A model generated the notes under the pieces. The model was given only the letters and a program-made list of their open reading frames with translations. It searched no databases and was not told the origin of the DNA. 64,000 bases of DNA from Cognatundibacterium rugosum (GTDB lineage: Bacteria > Pseudomonadota > Gammaproteobacteria > Burkholderiales > Burkholderiaceae_D), in the NCBI RefSeq assembly GCF_014284365.1, contig NZ_JACOGG010000004.1, forward strand, positions 124,001 to 188,000, read 5' to 3'. Within the stretch, counting starts at the first letter, position 1. Each line of letters begins with the position of its first letter. The position numbers and the translations under genes are program-made. Of the stretch, positions 55,599 to 64,000 are shown piece by piece.

Positions 55599-56888
55599 TT
55601 AGCCCAGCAAAGCTGCTGCGGTCTTACCTAACTTCAGGGTCGTTTCTACAGGCAACCAGTTGCCGGTCGATTCCTGGCGGCCTTGCAGCAGGAAGCGTGG
55701 ATGCGCTTCTTTGAGTGCGTCAGCGGCAGCTTTGGACAATTCGCCGATTTTGCCTTTTTTCAGGCGATTCACGATCAGGCCGACTTCTGTTTCCGGGAAG
55801 TCGCGCAGCATGTCGTAGTCGCCATCGCTGTCGCCAGCAACAAATACCGGGCCGTAGCCTTTCTTTGCAACCAGCTCTTGTTTAATCACGATCGTTTTGC
55901 CCGGGCCCCAGTTCAGTGTCCAGTTTTTGCGGTAAGCGTTTTTATACACTTCACCATCTTGCTCCAGACGCAGGCCGAGTACGTTTTCACGCTTGACGTG
56001 GTAACCGTATTTAGGATTGGTTGCGAACTCTGCGACCACATCTTCCAGCGAAGCGGTGCTTACATAAACATCAAAACCATGGTGACGGAAAGTATCCATC
56101 AGTGTCGCCACTTCGGTGCACAGGCGTATCCCCTGGGAATGTGAGGTTGTGATGACACCGGCTTTGCCTGGCAAGGAAGCCGGGCTGGTGAATTTAGCCT
56201 TGACCAGACCCATGCCCAGATTGGTGTCGTGCGAGGCTTCCGCCAGCTTGCGCACTTCGCTGACTGTCATATTGGCGAAGAAATAAATCACCCATGGATA
56301 GCCGACATTGACGCCGTGAGTATCATTCACCGCTTCATACAGGAAGTAGAGCTTGGCGCGGAAATCGAGGAATTGCTCAGTCGTCACGATGTCTTCCAGC
56401 GTACGGCTACCCGCCATGCCCTTGTAATTCGCGTGCAGGAAAGCGTAATCGCTGTCGAGGTCAGTACAAATGCTTTCCAGATCAACGACTTTACCGGCCG
56501 CATTTTTGAAGTCAGGCGCAAAATTACCAGCCGGAACATTCTGACGCACGATCGCAGAGAATTCAGCCGGGCTCAGTTTGAAAGCGAGCTGGTTGATCTG
56601 ATACATCAGCAGCGCTTCTTCGCAGTCATTCATGATACTGGTGTTATCCCAGTCAAACACGGCGTAAGGCTTACGTTGCGGATTGTAGCTCTTGCTGGTA
56701 ATGCCATGTTTGGCGATCAATGCAGCGATCAGTTCACGATTGCGCGGTGCCCATTTCGCACTGTCCAGGATGACGGCCGGTGCAGCTGCAACTGGGCGAG
56801 CCAGCGCAGGTGCAGCCAACGCGGCACCAGCTGCCGTTGCCATCAATCCCTGAATAAAGCCACGACGTGGTTTGTCTGTGTGTTGCAT
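55599..56888 (-). CDS. Exported HAD-superfamily phosphatase, phosphorylcholine-phosphatase-like
   Basis: 429 residues. The N-terminus RRGFIQGLMATAAGAALAAP fits a Tat-type signal. The HAD core has DWDNTS (nucleophile Asp and acid Asp), a threonine/serine motif and a lysine in the middle, and VAGDSDGDYDMLRDFP with the metal-binding Asp residues. This pattern is that of the periplasmic phosphorylcholine phosphatase PchP of Pseudomonas aeruginosa, but the protein is longer (429 against about 350). No betaine or choline genes are nearby, so choline phosphate is only one possible substrate. Confidence 0.75.
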   Translation of the reverse strand: MQHTDKPRRGFIQGLMATAAGAALAAPALARPVAAAPAVILDSAKWAPRNRELIAALIAKHGITSKSYNPQRKPYAVFDWDNTSIMNDCEEALLMYQINQLAFKLSPAEFSAIVRQNVPAGNFAPDFKNAAGKVVDLESICTDLDSDYAFLHANYKGMAGSRTLEDIVTTEQFLDFRAKLYFLYEAVNDTHGVNVGYPWVIYFFANMTVSEVRKLAEASHDTNLGMGLVKAKFTSPASLPGKAGVITTSHSQGIRLCTEVATLMDTFRHHGFDVYVSTASLEDVVAEFATNPKYGYHVKRENVLGLRLEQDGEVYKNAYRKNWTLNWGPGKTIVIKQELVAKKGYGPVFVAGDSDGDYDMLRDFPETEVGLIVNRLKKGKIGELSKAAADALKEAHPRFLLQGRQESTGNWLPVETTLKLGKTAAALLG

Positions 56889-57069
56889 CGTTATGATCCT
56901 TTAAAAGATAGTGAAACGAAATACTGACCAGCGCGTCCACGCTGACCTGCTGTATGCGTAACCCGCGAGTATGTCAGTGATTCATGACATTGTTACGACA
57001 AAAAAAACATACTACACGGAAACAAATAGCAAAATACTACCTGAATCCTGACTCAAGGTCAGCCTGTTT

Positions 57070-57558
57070 TCAGGAAAACAGTTCCAATAAATGGCGCCAA
57101 AAGCCATCTGGCACCTTGAGCAATAAAAACGTGATCGTGACGTATCGTAAAAATTTCCCTATGGCCATATACATCACGCTGGGCCAGAATGGCAGCCTGA
57201 GCCAGCCCGCCAGGGTACAAATCGGATCACCGATAATGGGTAGCCAGGCCAGCAGCATGGTTTGGGGGCCAAACCTTTCCAGCCAGCCAAACCAGAAACT
57301 GCTACGCTCTTTGTGAAAAGCCTTTTCTGCCGCGTACCCCATCGCGTAGTCCACCGCTCCGCCCAGCGTATTACCAACGGTAGCAACCGCGATCACCAGC
57401 CAGAATAGTTCAGGATTGGCTTTAATGACCGCGAACACGGCGGGTTCCGAACCCATGGGCAACAATGTTGCCGAAATAAAACTAACAATGAAGACTGATA
57501 GCAGCCCCACCTCGGGCACAGCCAGAACCTCAAAAATCCAGTGTATCAGTGCATCCAT
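57070..57558 (-). CDS. YqaA-like (SNARE-associated/DedA-type) membrane protein
   Basis: 162 residues with four to five hydrophobic segments. VGLLSVFIVSFISATLLPMG, TVGNTLGGAVDYAMGY and AWLPIIGDPICTLAGWLRLP are typical of YqaA, a small relative of the DedA family. DedA proteins flip phospholipids or undecaprenyl phosphate; a similar role is plausible. It is a lone gene. Confidence 0.85.
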   Translation of the reverse strand: MDALIHWIFEVLAVPEVGLLSVFIVSFISATLLPMGSEPAVFAVIKANPELFWLVIAVATVGNTLGGAVDYAMGYAAEKAFHKERSSFWFGWLERFGPQTMLLAWLPIIGDPICTLAGWLRLPFWPSVMYMAIGKFLRYVTITFLLLKVPDGFWRHLLELFS

Positions 57559-57588
57559 TCAGCATCCATTCAGCTTTCATTCTGTTTC

Positions 57589-57627
57589 AATTCCGTTTTA
57601 ATTCCGTTTTAATTCCGTTTTAATTCC
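57589..57627. repeat. Three exact tandem copies of AATTCCGTTTT
   Basis: Units at 57589-57599, 57600-57610 and 57611-57621 are identical, and a further AATTCC follows. The array lies between the divergent YqaA and ilvA genes, about 60 nt upstream of the ilvA -10 box. It may vary in copy number between strains. Confidence 0.8.
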
Positions 57628-57679
57628 AGCCTGACCAAGCGATTTACATTCAGCCTGCTAGTCTCAAAACCGCATCCAT

Positions 57680-57685
57680 TATAAT
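57680..57685 (+). promoter_or_regulatory. Candidate -10 box of ilvA
   Basis: A perfect TATAAT sits 71 nt before the ilvA ATG. A matching -35 was not clear. The leader shows no run of Ile, Val or Leu codons, so attenuation is not evident. Confidence 0.45.
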
Positions 57686-57755
57686 AGACGCTTCACTACC
57701 GCTATTATCAACCCAACTGAGCCTGTTACTAAGCTTGGATTCAACCTGAACGCAT

Positions 57756-59291
57756 ATGAGCACTGATTATCTGAAAAAGATCCTGACTGCACGCGTCTAT
57801 GACGTGGCTTTTGAAACTCCGCTGGAATTCGCACCCAGCCTGTCAGCCCGGATGGATAATCGAATTATGTTCAAACGCGAAGACATGCAAAGTGTGTTTA
57901 GCTTCAAGATTCGCGGTGCCTATAACAAGATCGCCCATTTGAATGCTGCCCAGCTCAAGCGGGGCGTGATCTGCGCTTCTGCCGGCAATCATGCGCAGGG
58001 CGTGGCACTCAGCGCCCAACGACGTGGTTGCAAAGCAGTGATCGTGATGCCAACCACCACCCCGCCAGTCAAAATCGACGCGGTACGTGCGCATGGTGGC
58101 GAACTGGTGGAAATCGTGCTGCATGGTGACTCGTATTCCGATGCCTACACCCATGCGCTGGAACTGGAAAAAAAACGCAAACTCACCTTTGTCCATCCTT
58201 TCGATGATCCGGATGTGATCGCCGGTCAGGGTACGGTGGGCATGGAAATTTTGCGCCAGCATGCTGGCCCGATTCACGCTATTTTTGTTGCGATTGGTGG
58301 TGGTGGTCTGATCGCCGGCGTATCTGCTTATGTCAAAGCGATTCGCCCCGACATCAAAATCATCGGTGTGCAAACCACCGATTCTGATGGCATGGCCCGC
58401 AGTCTGGCTGCCGGAAAACGGGTAACGCTGAACGATGTCGGCCTGTTCTCAGATGGTACGGCAGTGAAACTGGTGGGCGAAGAAACCTTCCGCCTGGCGA
58501 AACTGTATGTCGATGAAGTCATCACTGTTGATACCGATGCGGTATGTGCGGCGATTAAAGACGTCTTCCAGGATACCCGTAGCATACTGGAGCCAGCCGG
58601 TGCGCTGGCGGTGGCAGGCTGCAAGGCCTATATCGAGCGCGCTAAAGCGCAAAAGAAACCACTCAAAAACGAAACCCTGGTCACCATCGCCTGCGGTGCG
58701 AATATGAATTTTGACCGACTGCGCTTTGTCGCTGAGCGCGCCGAAGTCGGTGAAGCACGTGAAGCCGTATTTGCGGTAACCATACCCGAAGAGCGCGGCA
58801 GTTTCCGTCGTTTCTGCGAACTGGTGGGCGCACGTAATGTGACCGAATTCAACTATCGCATCAGCGACGATAAAGCGGCGCATATTTTTGTCGGCATTCA
58901 GGTCAATGACAAGCTGGAATCCAGCAAGATCGCCAAAAATTTTGAGAAACATGGTTTCCCAACTTTAGATTTAACCCATGATGAACTGGCTAAACTGCAC
59001 ATCCGCCATCTGGTCGGCGGAAAGAGTGGATTGGCCCAGAATGAGCTGCTGTATCGCTTTGAATTCCCTGAGCGTCCCGGTGCACTGATGCGTTTCTTAA
59101 ACAGCATGGCACCGAACTGGAATATCAGCCTCTTCCACTACCGTAATCATGGAGCTGACTATGGCCGCACCCTGGTCGGCTTGCAGGTACCAAAAAAAGA
59201 AATGAAGGATTTCCGCTCTTTCCTGTCCACGCTGGGCTATCGCTACTGGGATGAAAGTCAGAATCCGGTATACAAATTATTTTTAGGCTAA
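57756..59291 (+). CDS. ilvA: Threonine ammonia-lyase, biosynthetic
   Basis: 511 residues. The pyridoxal-phosphate lysine is K51 in FSFKIRGAYNK. The glycine-rich phosphate loop is AIGGGGLIAGVSAYV. The two C-terminal ACT-like regulatory domains (from EERGSFRRFCELVGARNVTE and FPERPGALMRFLNSM) show that it is the isoleucine-regulated form. It makes 2-oxobutanoate from threonine, the first step of isoleucine synthesis. It heads the plus-strand run at the end of the window, with queF 48 nt downstream. Confidence 0.96.
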   Translation: MSTDYLKKILTARVYDVAFETPLEFAPSLSARMDNRIMFKREDMQSVFSFKIRGAYNKIAHLNAAQLKRGVICASAGNHAQGVALSAQRRGCKAVIVMPTTTPPVKIDAVRAHGGELVEIVLHGDSYSDAYTHALELEKKRKLTFVHPFDDPDVIAGQGTVGMEILRQHAGPIHAIFVAIGGGGLIAGVSAYVKAIRPDIKIIGVQTTDSDGMARSLAAGKRVTLNDVGLFSDGTAVKLVGEETFRLAKLYVDEVITVDTDAVCAAIKDVFQDTRSILEPAGALAVAGCKAYIERAKAQKKPLKNETLVTIACGANMNFDRLRFVAERAEVGEAREAVFAVTIPEERGSFRRFCELVGARNVTEFNYRISDDKAAHIFVGIQVNDKLESSKIAKNFEKHGFPTLDLTHDELAKLHIRHLVGGKSGLAQNELLYRFEFPERPGALMRFLNSMAPNWNISLFHYRNHGADYGRTLVGLQVPKKEMKDFRSFLSTLGYRYWDESQNPVYKLFLG

Positions 59292-59338
59292 GTTCTCAAC
59301 GGCGTTAAGAACAGTCAGCGCTTTAAAACTTTAAGATC

Positions 59339-60187
59339 ATGACACAAGACCACACACCGAATTCACCGGAACAATCCCAGCTGGGCAAAGTCGCCACCTA
59401 CAAGGCGGAGTATGACGCATCCCTGCTGTTTCCGATTCCGCGCAGCGCTAAACGCGAGGAAATCGGCATCAGTGGCACCCTGCCTTTCTTTGGGGTGGAT
59501 ATCTGGAATGGCTATGAACTGTCCTGGCTCAATCAACGCGGTAAGCCACAAGTTGCAATTGCTCGTTTCCACGTGCCGGCAGATTCGCCAAACATCATTG
59601 AATCGAAGTCCTTTAAGTTGTATCTGAATTCCTTTAACCAGACTAAGGTGGCGGATACGGATACACTGATCCATACTTTACAACGCGATCTGACTGCCGC
59701 AGCCGGTGCTTATGTCTCGGTCAGCCTGACCTTGCCGGAACAGTTTTCCCAGTTACAGATGCAGGAACTCAGTGGCACTGTACTTGACCGGCTGGATATC
59801 GAAGTCGATAGCTATCATCCGGCACCGGATTTATTACGTGCTAACCACGATGAAGCGATCGTCGAAGAAACACTGGTGTCGCACCTGCTTAAGTCTAACT
59901 GCCTGGTCACTGGCCAGCCAGACTGGGGCAGTGTGCAAATTCATTATGTCGGTCCGCAAATCGATCAGGAGAGCCTGTTACGTTACCTGATCGGCTTCCG
60001 CAATCACAATGAGTTTCACGAACAATGCGTGGAGCGCATCTTTGTCGATATCCTGCGCCAGTGTCAGCCGCAGAAACTGTCCGTCTATGCACGTTACACA
60101 CGACGTGGTGGCCTGGACATCAATCCGTGGCGCAGCAATTTCTCCACTGCTCAGGCACCGGGAAATGCACGCAATGCGCGTCAATAA
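59339..60187 (+). CDS. queF: NADPH-dependent 7-cyano-7-deazaguanine reductase
   Basis: 282 residues, the long two-domain QueF form. [20 protein letters not shown] carries the catalytic cysteine, with a nearby Asp, and [13 protein letters not shown] holds the substrate-binding Glu. [18 protein letters not shown] is the QueF motif. It reduces the nitrile preQ0 to preQ1 in queuosine synthesis. No other que genes are in the window. Confidence 0.95.
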   Translation: MTQDHTPNSPEQSQLGKVATYKAEYDASLLFPIPRSAKREEIGISGTLPFFGVDIWNGYELSWLNQRGKPQVAIARFHVPADSPNIIESKSFKLYLNSFNQTKVADTDTLIHTLQRDLTAAAGAYVSVSLTLPEQFSQLQMQELSGTVLDRLDIEVDSYHPAPDLLRANHDEAIVEETLVSHLLKSNCLVTGQPDWGSVQIHYVGPQIDQESLLRYLIGFRNHNEFHEQCVERIFVDILRQCQPQKLSVYARYTRRGGLDINPWRSNFSTAQAPGNARNARQ

Positions 60188-60245
60188 GCATGCTGACCTG
60201 CATACAACCCATCCTCATCCTTTAACTACTTACGACACAGGACCC

Positions 60246-60824
60246 ATGAAGTCTTATTTCACAAAAACCCTGCTACGCGTCAGCCTGGTGCTGGCCGCCG
60301 CCTTACCACTGGCTGCAATGGCAGAAGAAAATACCGATACCAGCTGGTGGGAAAAATATAAAAACAAGGCCGTAGGCTTATATGACAATGGACAGCTGTC
60401 CCTGATGTTATCGGGTTACGCACACCATGGACGCAACACCTATACCGCAGAACGTATCGCTGAGTTGAATGAACGCGCCTGGGGACTGGGTTTTAGCAAA
60501 GTCATGCGCGATGAAAAGGATAATGAAGAATCCATCTATGGCATGGTGATTTCAGACTCTCATTTCAAACCTCAGCCTATGCTTGGTTATGCCTATCAAT
60601 GGACTAAACCTTTGTCAGAAAAACTGGAAGTCGGAGTAGGTGCGACTGGCTTACTCATCAGTCGTACAGACTATTTCGGCGGCTTTCCTTTCCCCGCCGT
60701 ATTGCCAGTCGCCTCGGTCGGCACCCGTCACAGCAAGCTGATGGCGGCGTATGTGCCACGTTTCTCTAAAAACAAAGGCAATGGTGACGTTTTATTGCTA
60801 TTCGTGCGCATCGATCTGAACTAA
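60246..60824 (+). CDS. pagP: Lipid A palmitoyltransferase PagP-like protein
   Basis: 192 residues. The signal peptide (VSLVLAAALPLAAMA) is followed by an N-terminal helix with WWEKYKNKAVGLYDNG. The barrel then has GYAHHGRNTYTAERIAELNE, GMVISDSHFKPQPMLGYAYQ and PAVLPVASVGTRHSKLMAAY, matching the PagP layout. The E. coli catalytic His, Asp and Ser appear as the His of GYAHHGR and DS in SDSHFK. PagP adds palmitate to lipid A in the outer membrane and makes the cell more resistant to cationic peptides. Confidence 0.88.
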   Translation: MKSYFTKTLLRVSLVLAAALPLAAMAEENTDTSWWEKYKNKAVGLYDNGQLSLMLSGYAHHGRNTYTAERIAELNERAWGLGFSKVMRDEKDNEESIYGMVISDSHFKPQPMLGYAYQWTKPLSEKLEVGVGATGLLISRTDYFGGFPFPAVLPVASVGTRHSKLMAAYVPRFSKNKGNGDVLLLFVRIDLN

Positions 60825-60854
60825 ACGATTGACGAACGCCATCCGTATTTGCGA

Positions 60855-60898
60855 TGATCATTGCCTTGTGTCAATTCAATGACGTAAGACAATGATCA
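60855..60898. repeat. 44-nt imperfect palindrome downstream of pagP
   Basis: TGATCATTG (60855-60863) and CAATGATCA (60890-60898) are exact complements. Inside, CTTGTGTCA and TGACGTAAG pair with two mismatches around a 6-nt loop (ATTCAA). It lies 30 nt after the pagP stop, so it may terminate or stabilise that transcript; no T run follows. Confidence 0.75.
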
Positions 60899-61112
60899 GG
60901 CATGCGTGCTTACCGTTCTTGCCATGCATACGGACACACAGCAGCCAGAACATCAGTAAGCGAAGTAAGCAATGTAACCGCTGTAACAGACTGACACCAG
61001 TTTGCATTTCCACACAGGTCCTAAGAAGCATATTATGTGAGTCGCTAATTCCGATCAGGATGCAGCTGACTTTTTTTGTTGATCTTGTTGCTGCCTTGTT
61101 TTTTACGTTGTC

Positions 61113-63785
61113 GTGATACCGTCCAAACCTCATTTTGAACCTGCACCCGTTGTGCTCACTGTCAACCCAGAATGGCACAGCGCCATGCTGGACATGCAAC
61201 CGGATGCGATCTTTGTTTTGCTGGGTCAGAAAATTGCCTATGTCAATCAGGCAGGCCTGGAGTTGCTGAAGGCCAGCGATAGCAGCCAGATACTGGGCAT
61301 GCGCCCGGAAAATTTTTTGACAGGTAAATATCATCTGGCGGTGCGCCAGCTTTTCGAGCTTGGCAAGAATGAACGTATTCCCGGCCCGCAGTATTATCAA
61401 TGCGTGGCACTGGATGGACAGATGGCAGACGTGGAGGTATATAGCAAGGGCCTGCTGATAGGCGAACAAAGTGCCATATTACTCAGCGCACGGCAATACA
61501 AAAGTCCCTCGCCTGCACAACAAACGATTGAACAATTAATCAACGAAGTCAAACACCAGAACAACCGGGTGCACGAAGCGCTGCACCACGAAAAAGAAAT
61601 CCTGGAAATGATCGCACTGGATAAGCCTTTGGCTGACATCCTGGAAGATGTGTGCGATCGCATGGAACGCCTGTTGGATAACGGTGCCTTATGCGCTATC
61701 AGCCTGTACGATGCGGAACAACAGGTGCTGAATCTGGGTGCGGCGCCTTCGCTGCCGGAAGCATTTGTTCAGCAAATACTGAAATTGAAGGTGCGGGAAA
61801 ATAATGGTTGCAGCGCAGCGACGATATTAAAAAACAGCGTCACTATCGTGCATGACATACAGCGCAATCCGGTCTGGGGAGACATGAAGCCGCTGGCTGC
61901 CGAAAATGGCCTGTGTGCGAGCTGGTCTACCCCCATCAGCACTGCGTTCAGCTCACTATTGGGTACGGTAGACGTGTACTATCGTCATCCGCATATGCCG
62001 GATGACGATGAACAAGCCATGATTATGGATGCCTGCGATCTGATCGCACTGGCTATCGATAAAAAGAACATGGAACAAAGTCTGGAAGAGAGCGAGGAAC
62101 GTTACCGTTCCGTCGTGACCAACCTGACTGAAGGGATCATGGTGATAGGACCAGGTGGTCAGATCCTGACGTCCAATCCTTCCGCCCTGCGCATCCTGAA
62201 AATTGCAGATATCAGGTCGGTAGGACGCCGCCATCGCTATTTCAAACGTATTTTTACAGAAAATGGCGACACCTTAAAATTGGGTGAAGATCCCGCCTCT
62301 CAAGTCTTCCGCAACGGACGCGCTATCCTTGATTTGTCGATAGGCATGGAATTACAAGATGGTTCTGTGGTCTGGCTGCTAGTGAATTGCTTACCGATCT
62401 CAGGAAAAAACAGTCCATATGCGTCGGCCGTACTCATTTCGTTTACCGATACCACAGAAGTCAGGGAAACCCAGCGTCAGCTCAATCTGATGGCCAGTTT
62501 TGATGCGCTGACTGGCCTGCCTAACCGGCATCAGCTCAATCAGCGCCTGGATAAAGCCATCAGTGACGCTAAGCAGCACCGCCAACATGTTGCCTTACTT
62601 TTTCTCGATCTGGATCGCTTCAAAAATGTAAATGACACGGCCGGCCATGCAGCAGGGGACAGCCTGCTGCGCAATGTCGCTGAACGTCTGCTTTCCTGCA
62701 TACGTGAAACCGATATGCTGGCACGCCTGGGCGGTGATGAGTTCGTGATCATCGCTGAAGAAGTCAGGGATGCATTCTATCTGCGCGAGCTGGGTGAACG
62801 GGTGCTGGTGCGGATGCGCGAACCATTCATCATAGACGGCAATGAATATCATTTGGGCACCTCGATCGGCATCAGCGTATTTCCGCATGATGGTCAGGAT
62901 GCGGCGACGCTGATGCGTTGTGCCGATTCGGCGATGTATCACGCCAAAGAATGTGGCCGCAATAATTACCAGTTCTTTACCACCGAGCTCAATGTCCGGG
63001 CTCAGCATCGCTATTCACTGGAAACCAATCTGCGCCGCGCATTGGCAGAGCAGGAATTCCGCGTGTATTACCAGCCCAAGCTATGCCTGAATCATTCCAG
63101 CATCGTTGGTGCCGAAGCATTGCTGCGCTGGCAGATGCCCGGACTGGGATTGATTTCTCCGGCCGAATTTATCCCAATTGCCGAAGAAATCGGCCTGATC
63201 CTGCCGCTGGGACGCTGGGTACTGGAACAGGCTTGCCAGCAAACTCAGCGCTGGCGTGAACAACATCATGCAGACCTGGTCATCAGTGTCAATATCTCTC
63301 CCAAACAGTTTCAGGATACCGGTTTATGTAAGTTCATCCAGCGCACTTTACAGCAAACCGGCTTACCCGCTCATGCACTGCAACTGGAAATCACAGAGGG
63401 GCTGCTGATGACCGATCTGGATACGTTGCTGCCTATGTTTGAGAGTCTGCGTCAGCTTGGTGTCAGTATTTCACTGGATGATTTCGGCACTGGCTTTTCC
63501 TCGCTATCCTATTTGCAGCGTTTCCCGATTGATAACCTGAAAATTGATCGCTCTTTCATCCATGATATACCGCATAACCCGGATTCGGTTGCGCTGGCCC
63601 GTGCGATTATCGCGATGGGCCAGGCCTTGCAAATGAGTGTCACTGCGGAAGGCGTGGAAAACCGTGAGCAGGTACAATTCCTGGCGGAGTCAGGCTGCCA
63701 GGAATTACAAGGCTATTACTTCAGCCCTCCGGTACCCGCGTCTGAATTTGAAACACTGTTTCAGCGTAACTGGCACAATGATTGA
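61113..63785 (+). CDS. PAS-GAF-PAS-GGDEF-EAL cyclic di-GMP protein
   Basis: 890 residues. In order they are a PAS domain (25-125), a GAF-like domain (about 155-315) and a second PAS (about 328-460). A GGDEF domain follows with an intact RLGGDEFVII and an upstream RETD inhibitory site, and then an EAL domain with GAEALLRWQ, LDDFGTGFSSLSYLQRFP and AEGVE. Both enzymatic domains look active, so it could make and break cyclic di-GMP. There is no membrane segment, so signals would be sensed in the cytoplasm. The first in-frame start is the GTG at 61113; a Met at residue 25 is possible but would cut into the PAS domain. Confidence 0.9.
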   Translation: MIPSKPHFEPAPVVLTVNPEWHSAMLDMQPDAIFVLLGQKIAYVNQAGLELLKASDSSQILGMRPENFLTGKYHLAVRQLFELGKNERIPGPQYYQCVALDGQMADVEVYSKGLLIGEQSAILLSARQYKSPSPAQQTIEQLINEVKHQNNRVHEALHHEKEILEMIALDKPLADILEDVCDRMERLLDNGALCAISLYDAEQQVLNLGAAPSLPEAFVQQILKLKVRENNGCSAATILKNSVTIVHDIQRNPVWGDMKPLAAENGLCASWSTPISTAFSSLLGTVDVYYRHPHMPDDDEQAMIMDACDLIALAIDKKNMEQSLEESEERYRSVVTNLTEGIMVIGPGGQILTSNPSALRILKIADIRSVGRRHRYFKRIFTENGDTLKLGEDPASQVFRNGRAILDLSIGMELQDGSVVWLLVNCLPISGKNSPYASAVLISFTDTTEVRETQRQLNLMASFDALTGLPNRHQLNQRLDKAISDAKQHRQHVALLFLDLDRFKNVNDTAGHAAGDSLLRNVAERLLSCIRETDMLARLGGDEFVIIAEEVRDAFYLRELGERVLVRMREPFIIDGNEYHLGTSIGISVFPHDGQDAATLMRCADSAMYHAKECGRNNYQFFTTELNVRAQHRYSLETNLRRALAEQEFRVYYQPKLCLNHSSIVGAEALLRWQMPGLGLISPAEFIPIAEEIGLILPLGRWVLEQACQQTQRWREQHHADLVISVNISPKQFQDTGLCKFIQRTLQQTGLPAHALQLEITEGLLMTDLDTLLPMFESLRQLGVSISLDDFGTGFSSLSYLQRFPIDNLKIDRSFIHDIPHNPDSVALARAIIAMGQALQMSVTAEGVENREQVQFLAESGCQELQGYYFSPPVPASEFETLFQRNWHND

Positions 63786-63927
63786 GCTCAGGGAGCACGT
63801 AAAACCGCCTCAGCGGTGTTATAGCTCCTGGTCATACAATTCGTATTGACTATCTGCCTGAACTTGCCGGAACAATTTTGCCTGAGTCCAGACTTAAGTT
63901 AATTACACTGAGCATTCAATTCCAGCC

Positions 63928-63933
63928 TATAAT
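63928..63933 (+). promoter_or_regulatory. Candidate -10 box (TATAAT) near the right edge
   Basis: A consensus TATAAT at 63928, with TTACAC about 19 nt upstream, lies 43 nt before the ATG of the last, partial gene. A nested hairpin without a T run occurs at 63790-63830, after the GGDEF-EAL gene. Confidence 0.4.
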
Positions 63934-63975
63934 TTGTATGTCTAGCTCCTATCGCAGCTGTACTTTCTTCGCACC

Positions 63976-64000
63976 ATGACAAATATTGCAAAAATTCTGC
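63976..64000 (+). CDS. Start of an unidentified gene (partial)
   Basis: Only MTNIAKIL is visible. The ATG is preceded by a likely promoter. A CBS-domain protein begins similarly in related bacteria, but eight residues cannot show this. Confidence 0.35.

Noticed and set aside
57686-57755. Leader-peptide attenuator ahead of ilvA
   Set aside because: No short frame with clustered Ile, Val, Leu or Thr codons and no terminator/antiterminator pair was seen.
1-64000. tRNA, rRNA, phage, integrase, toxin-antitoxin or restriction genes
   Set aside because: Both strands were read for typical T-loop sequences and for signature proteins; none was found. Short RNAs could still have been missed without a covariance search.

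Overview
The window looks like chromosome of a Gram-negative betaproteobacterium, most likely a Burkholderiales member and perhaps of the Oxalobacteraceae/Undibacterium type. This rests on gene content and order: a ubiE, Tim44-like, ubiJ, ubiB run with DUF971 and HIT genes beside it, an E. coli-type pssA, pagP, and the products DUF502, DUF2322, DUF3149 and the DUF3683 oxidoreductase. The genus is inferred, because no rRNA or marker tree is available here. No tRNA, rRNA, CRISPR array, transposase, integrase or phage gene was found. Most genes are tightly packed and appear intact.

Region by region. At 1-6.9 kb, a fatty-acid beta-oxidation operon on the minus strand reads TetR regulator, acyl-CoA dehydrogenase, hydroxyacyl-CoA dehydrogenase/enoyl-CoA hydratase fusion, thiolase, then an enoyl-CoA hydratase cut by the window edge. 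At 7-10.8 kb, hslR is followed by an overlapping four-gene set, nudB, a YbhP-like phosphodiesterase, clsB and DUF429. At 11-18 kb lie a Cache protein, a CsgG-like lipoprotein, a GNAT enzyme, aspS, DUF502, an FmdB zinc ribbon and a sodium/solute symporter.

At 18.1-24 kb, a pyroglutamate (5-oxoproline) gene set contains pxpB, pxpC, pxpA, DUF969, DUF979, pcp and an exported M28 peptidase. Together these could take pyroglutamyl peptides to glutamate. At 24.2-29.4 kb is sbcDC, with a very long glutamine-rich SbcC. From 29.4 to 41.4 kb there are mostly cell-envelope and exported singletons: a glycerophosphodiesterase with an EF-hand-like insert, a rhodanese-like lipoprotein, a C13 peptidase, two solute-binding proteins, a chemoreceptor, a DUF885 protein and an NHL-repeat protein. 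A 46-residue DUF3149 membrane protein is also present.

At 41.4-45 kb are a BioF2/FemAB-like acyltransferase, a formyltransferase and pssA. At 45-51 kb is the ubiquinone region (ubiB, ubiJ, Tim44-like, ubiE) with DUF971 and HIT genes. At 51-57.6 kb are a giant FAD/iron-sulfur oxidoreductase, a Tat-type HAD phosphatase and a YqaA membrane protein. At 57.7-64 kb, on the plus strand, are ilvA, queF, pagP and a PAS-GAF-PAS-GGDEF-EAL protein, then the first codons of a further gene.

The most interesting parts are the complete pyroglutamate module with its two uncharacterised membrane proteins, the pssA-formyltransferase pair facing a FemAB-like enzyme, and several unassigned palindromes. No clear-cut new defence or mobile system was seen.
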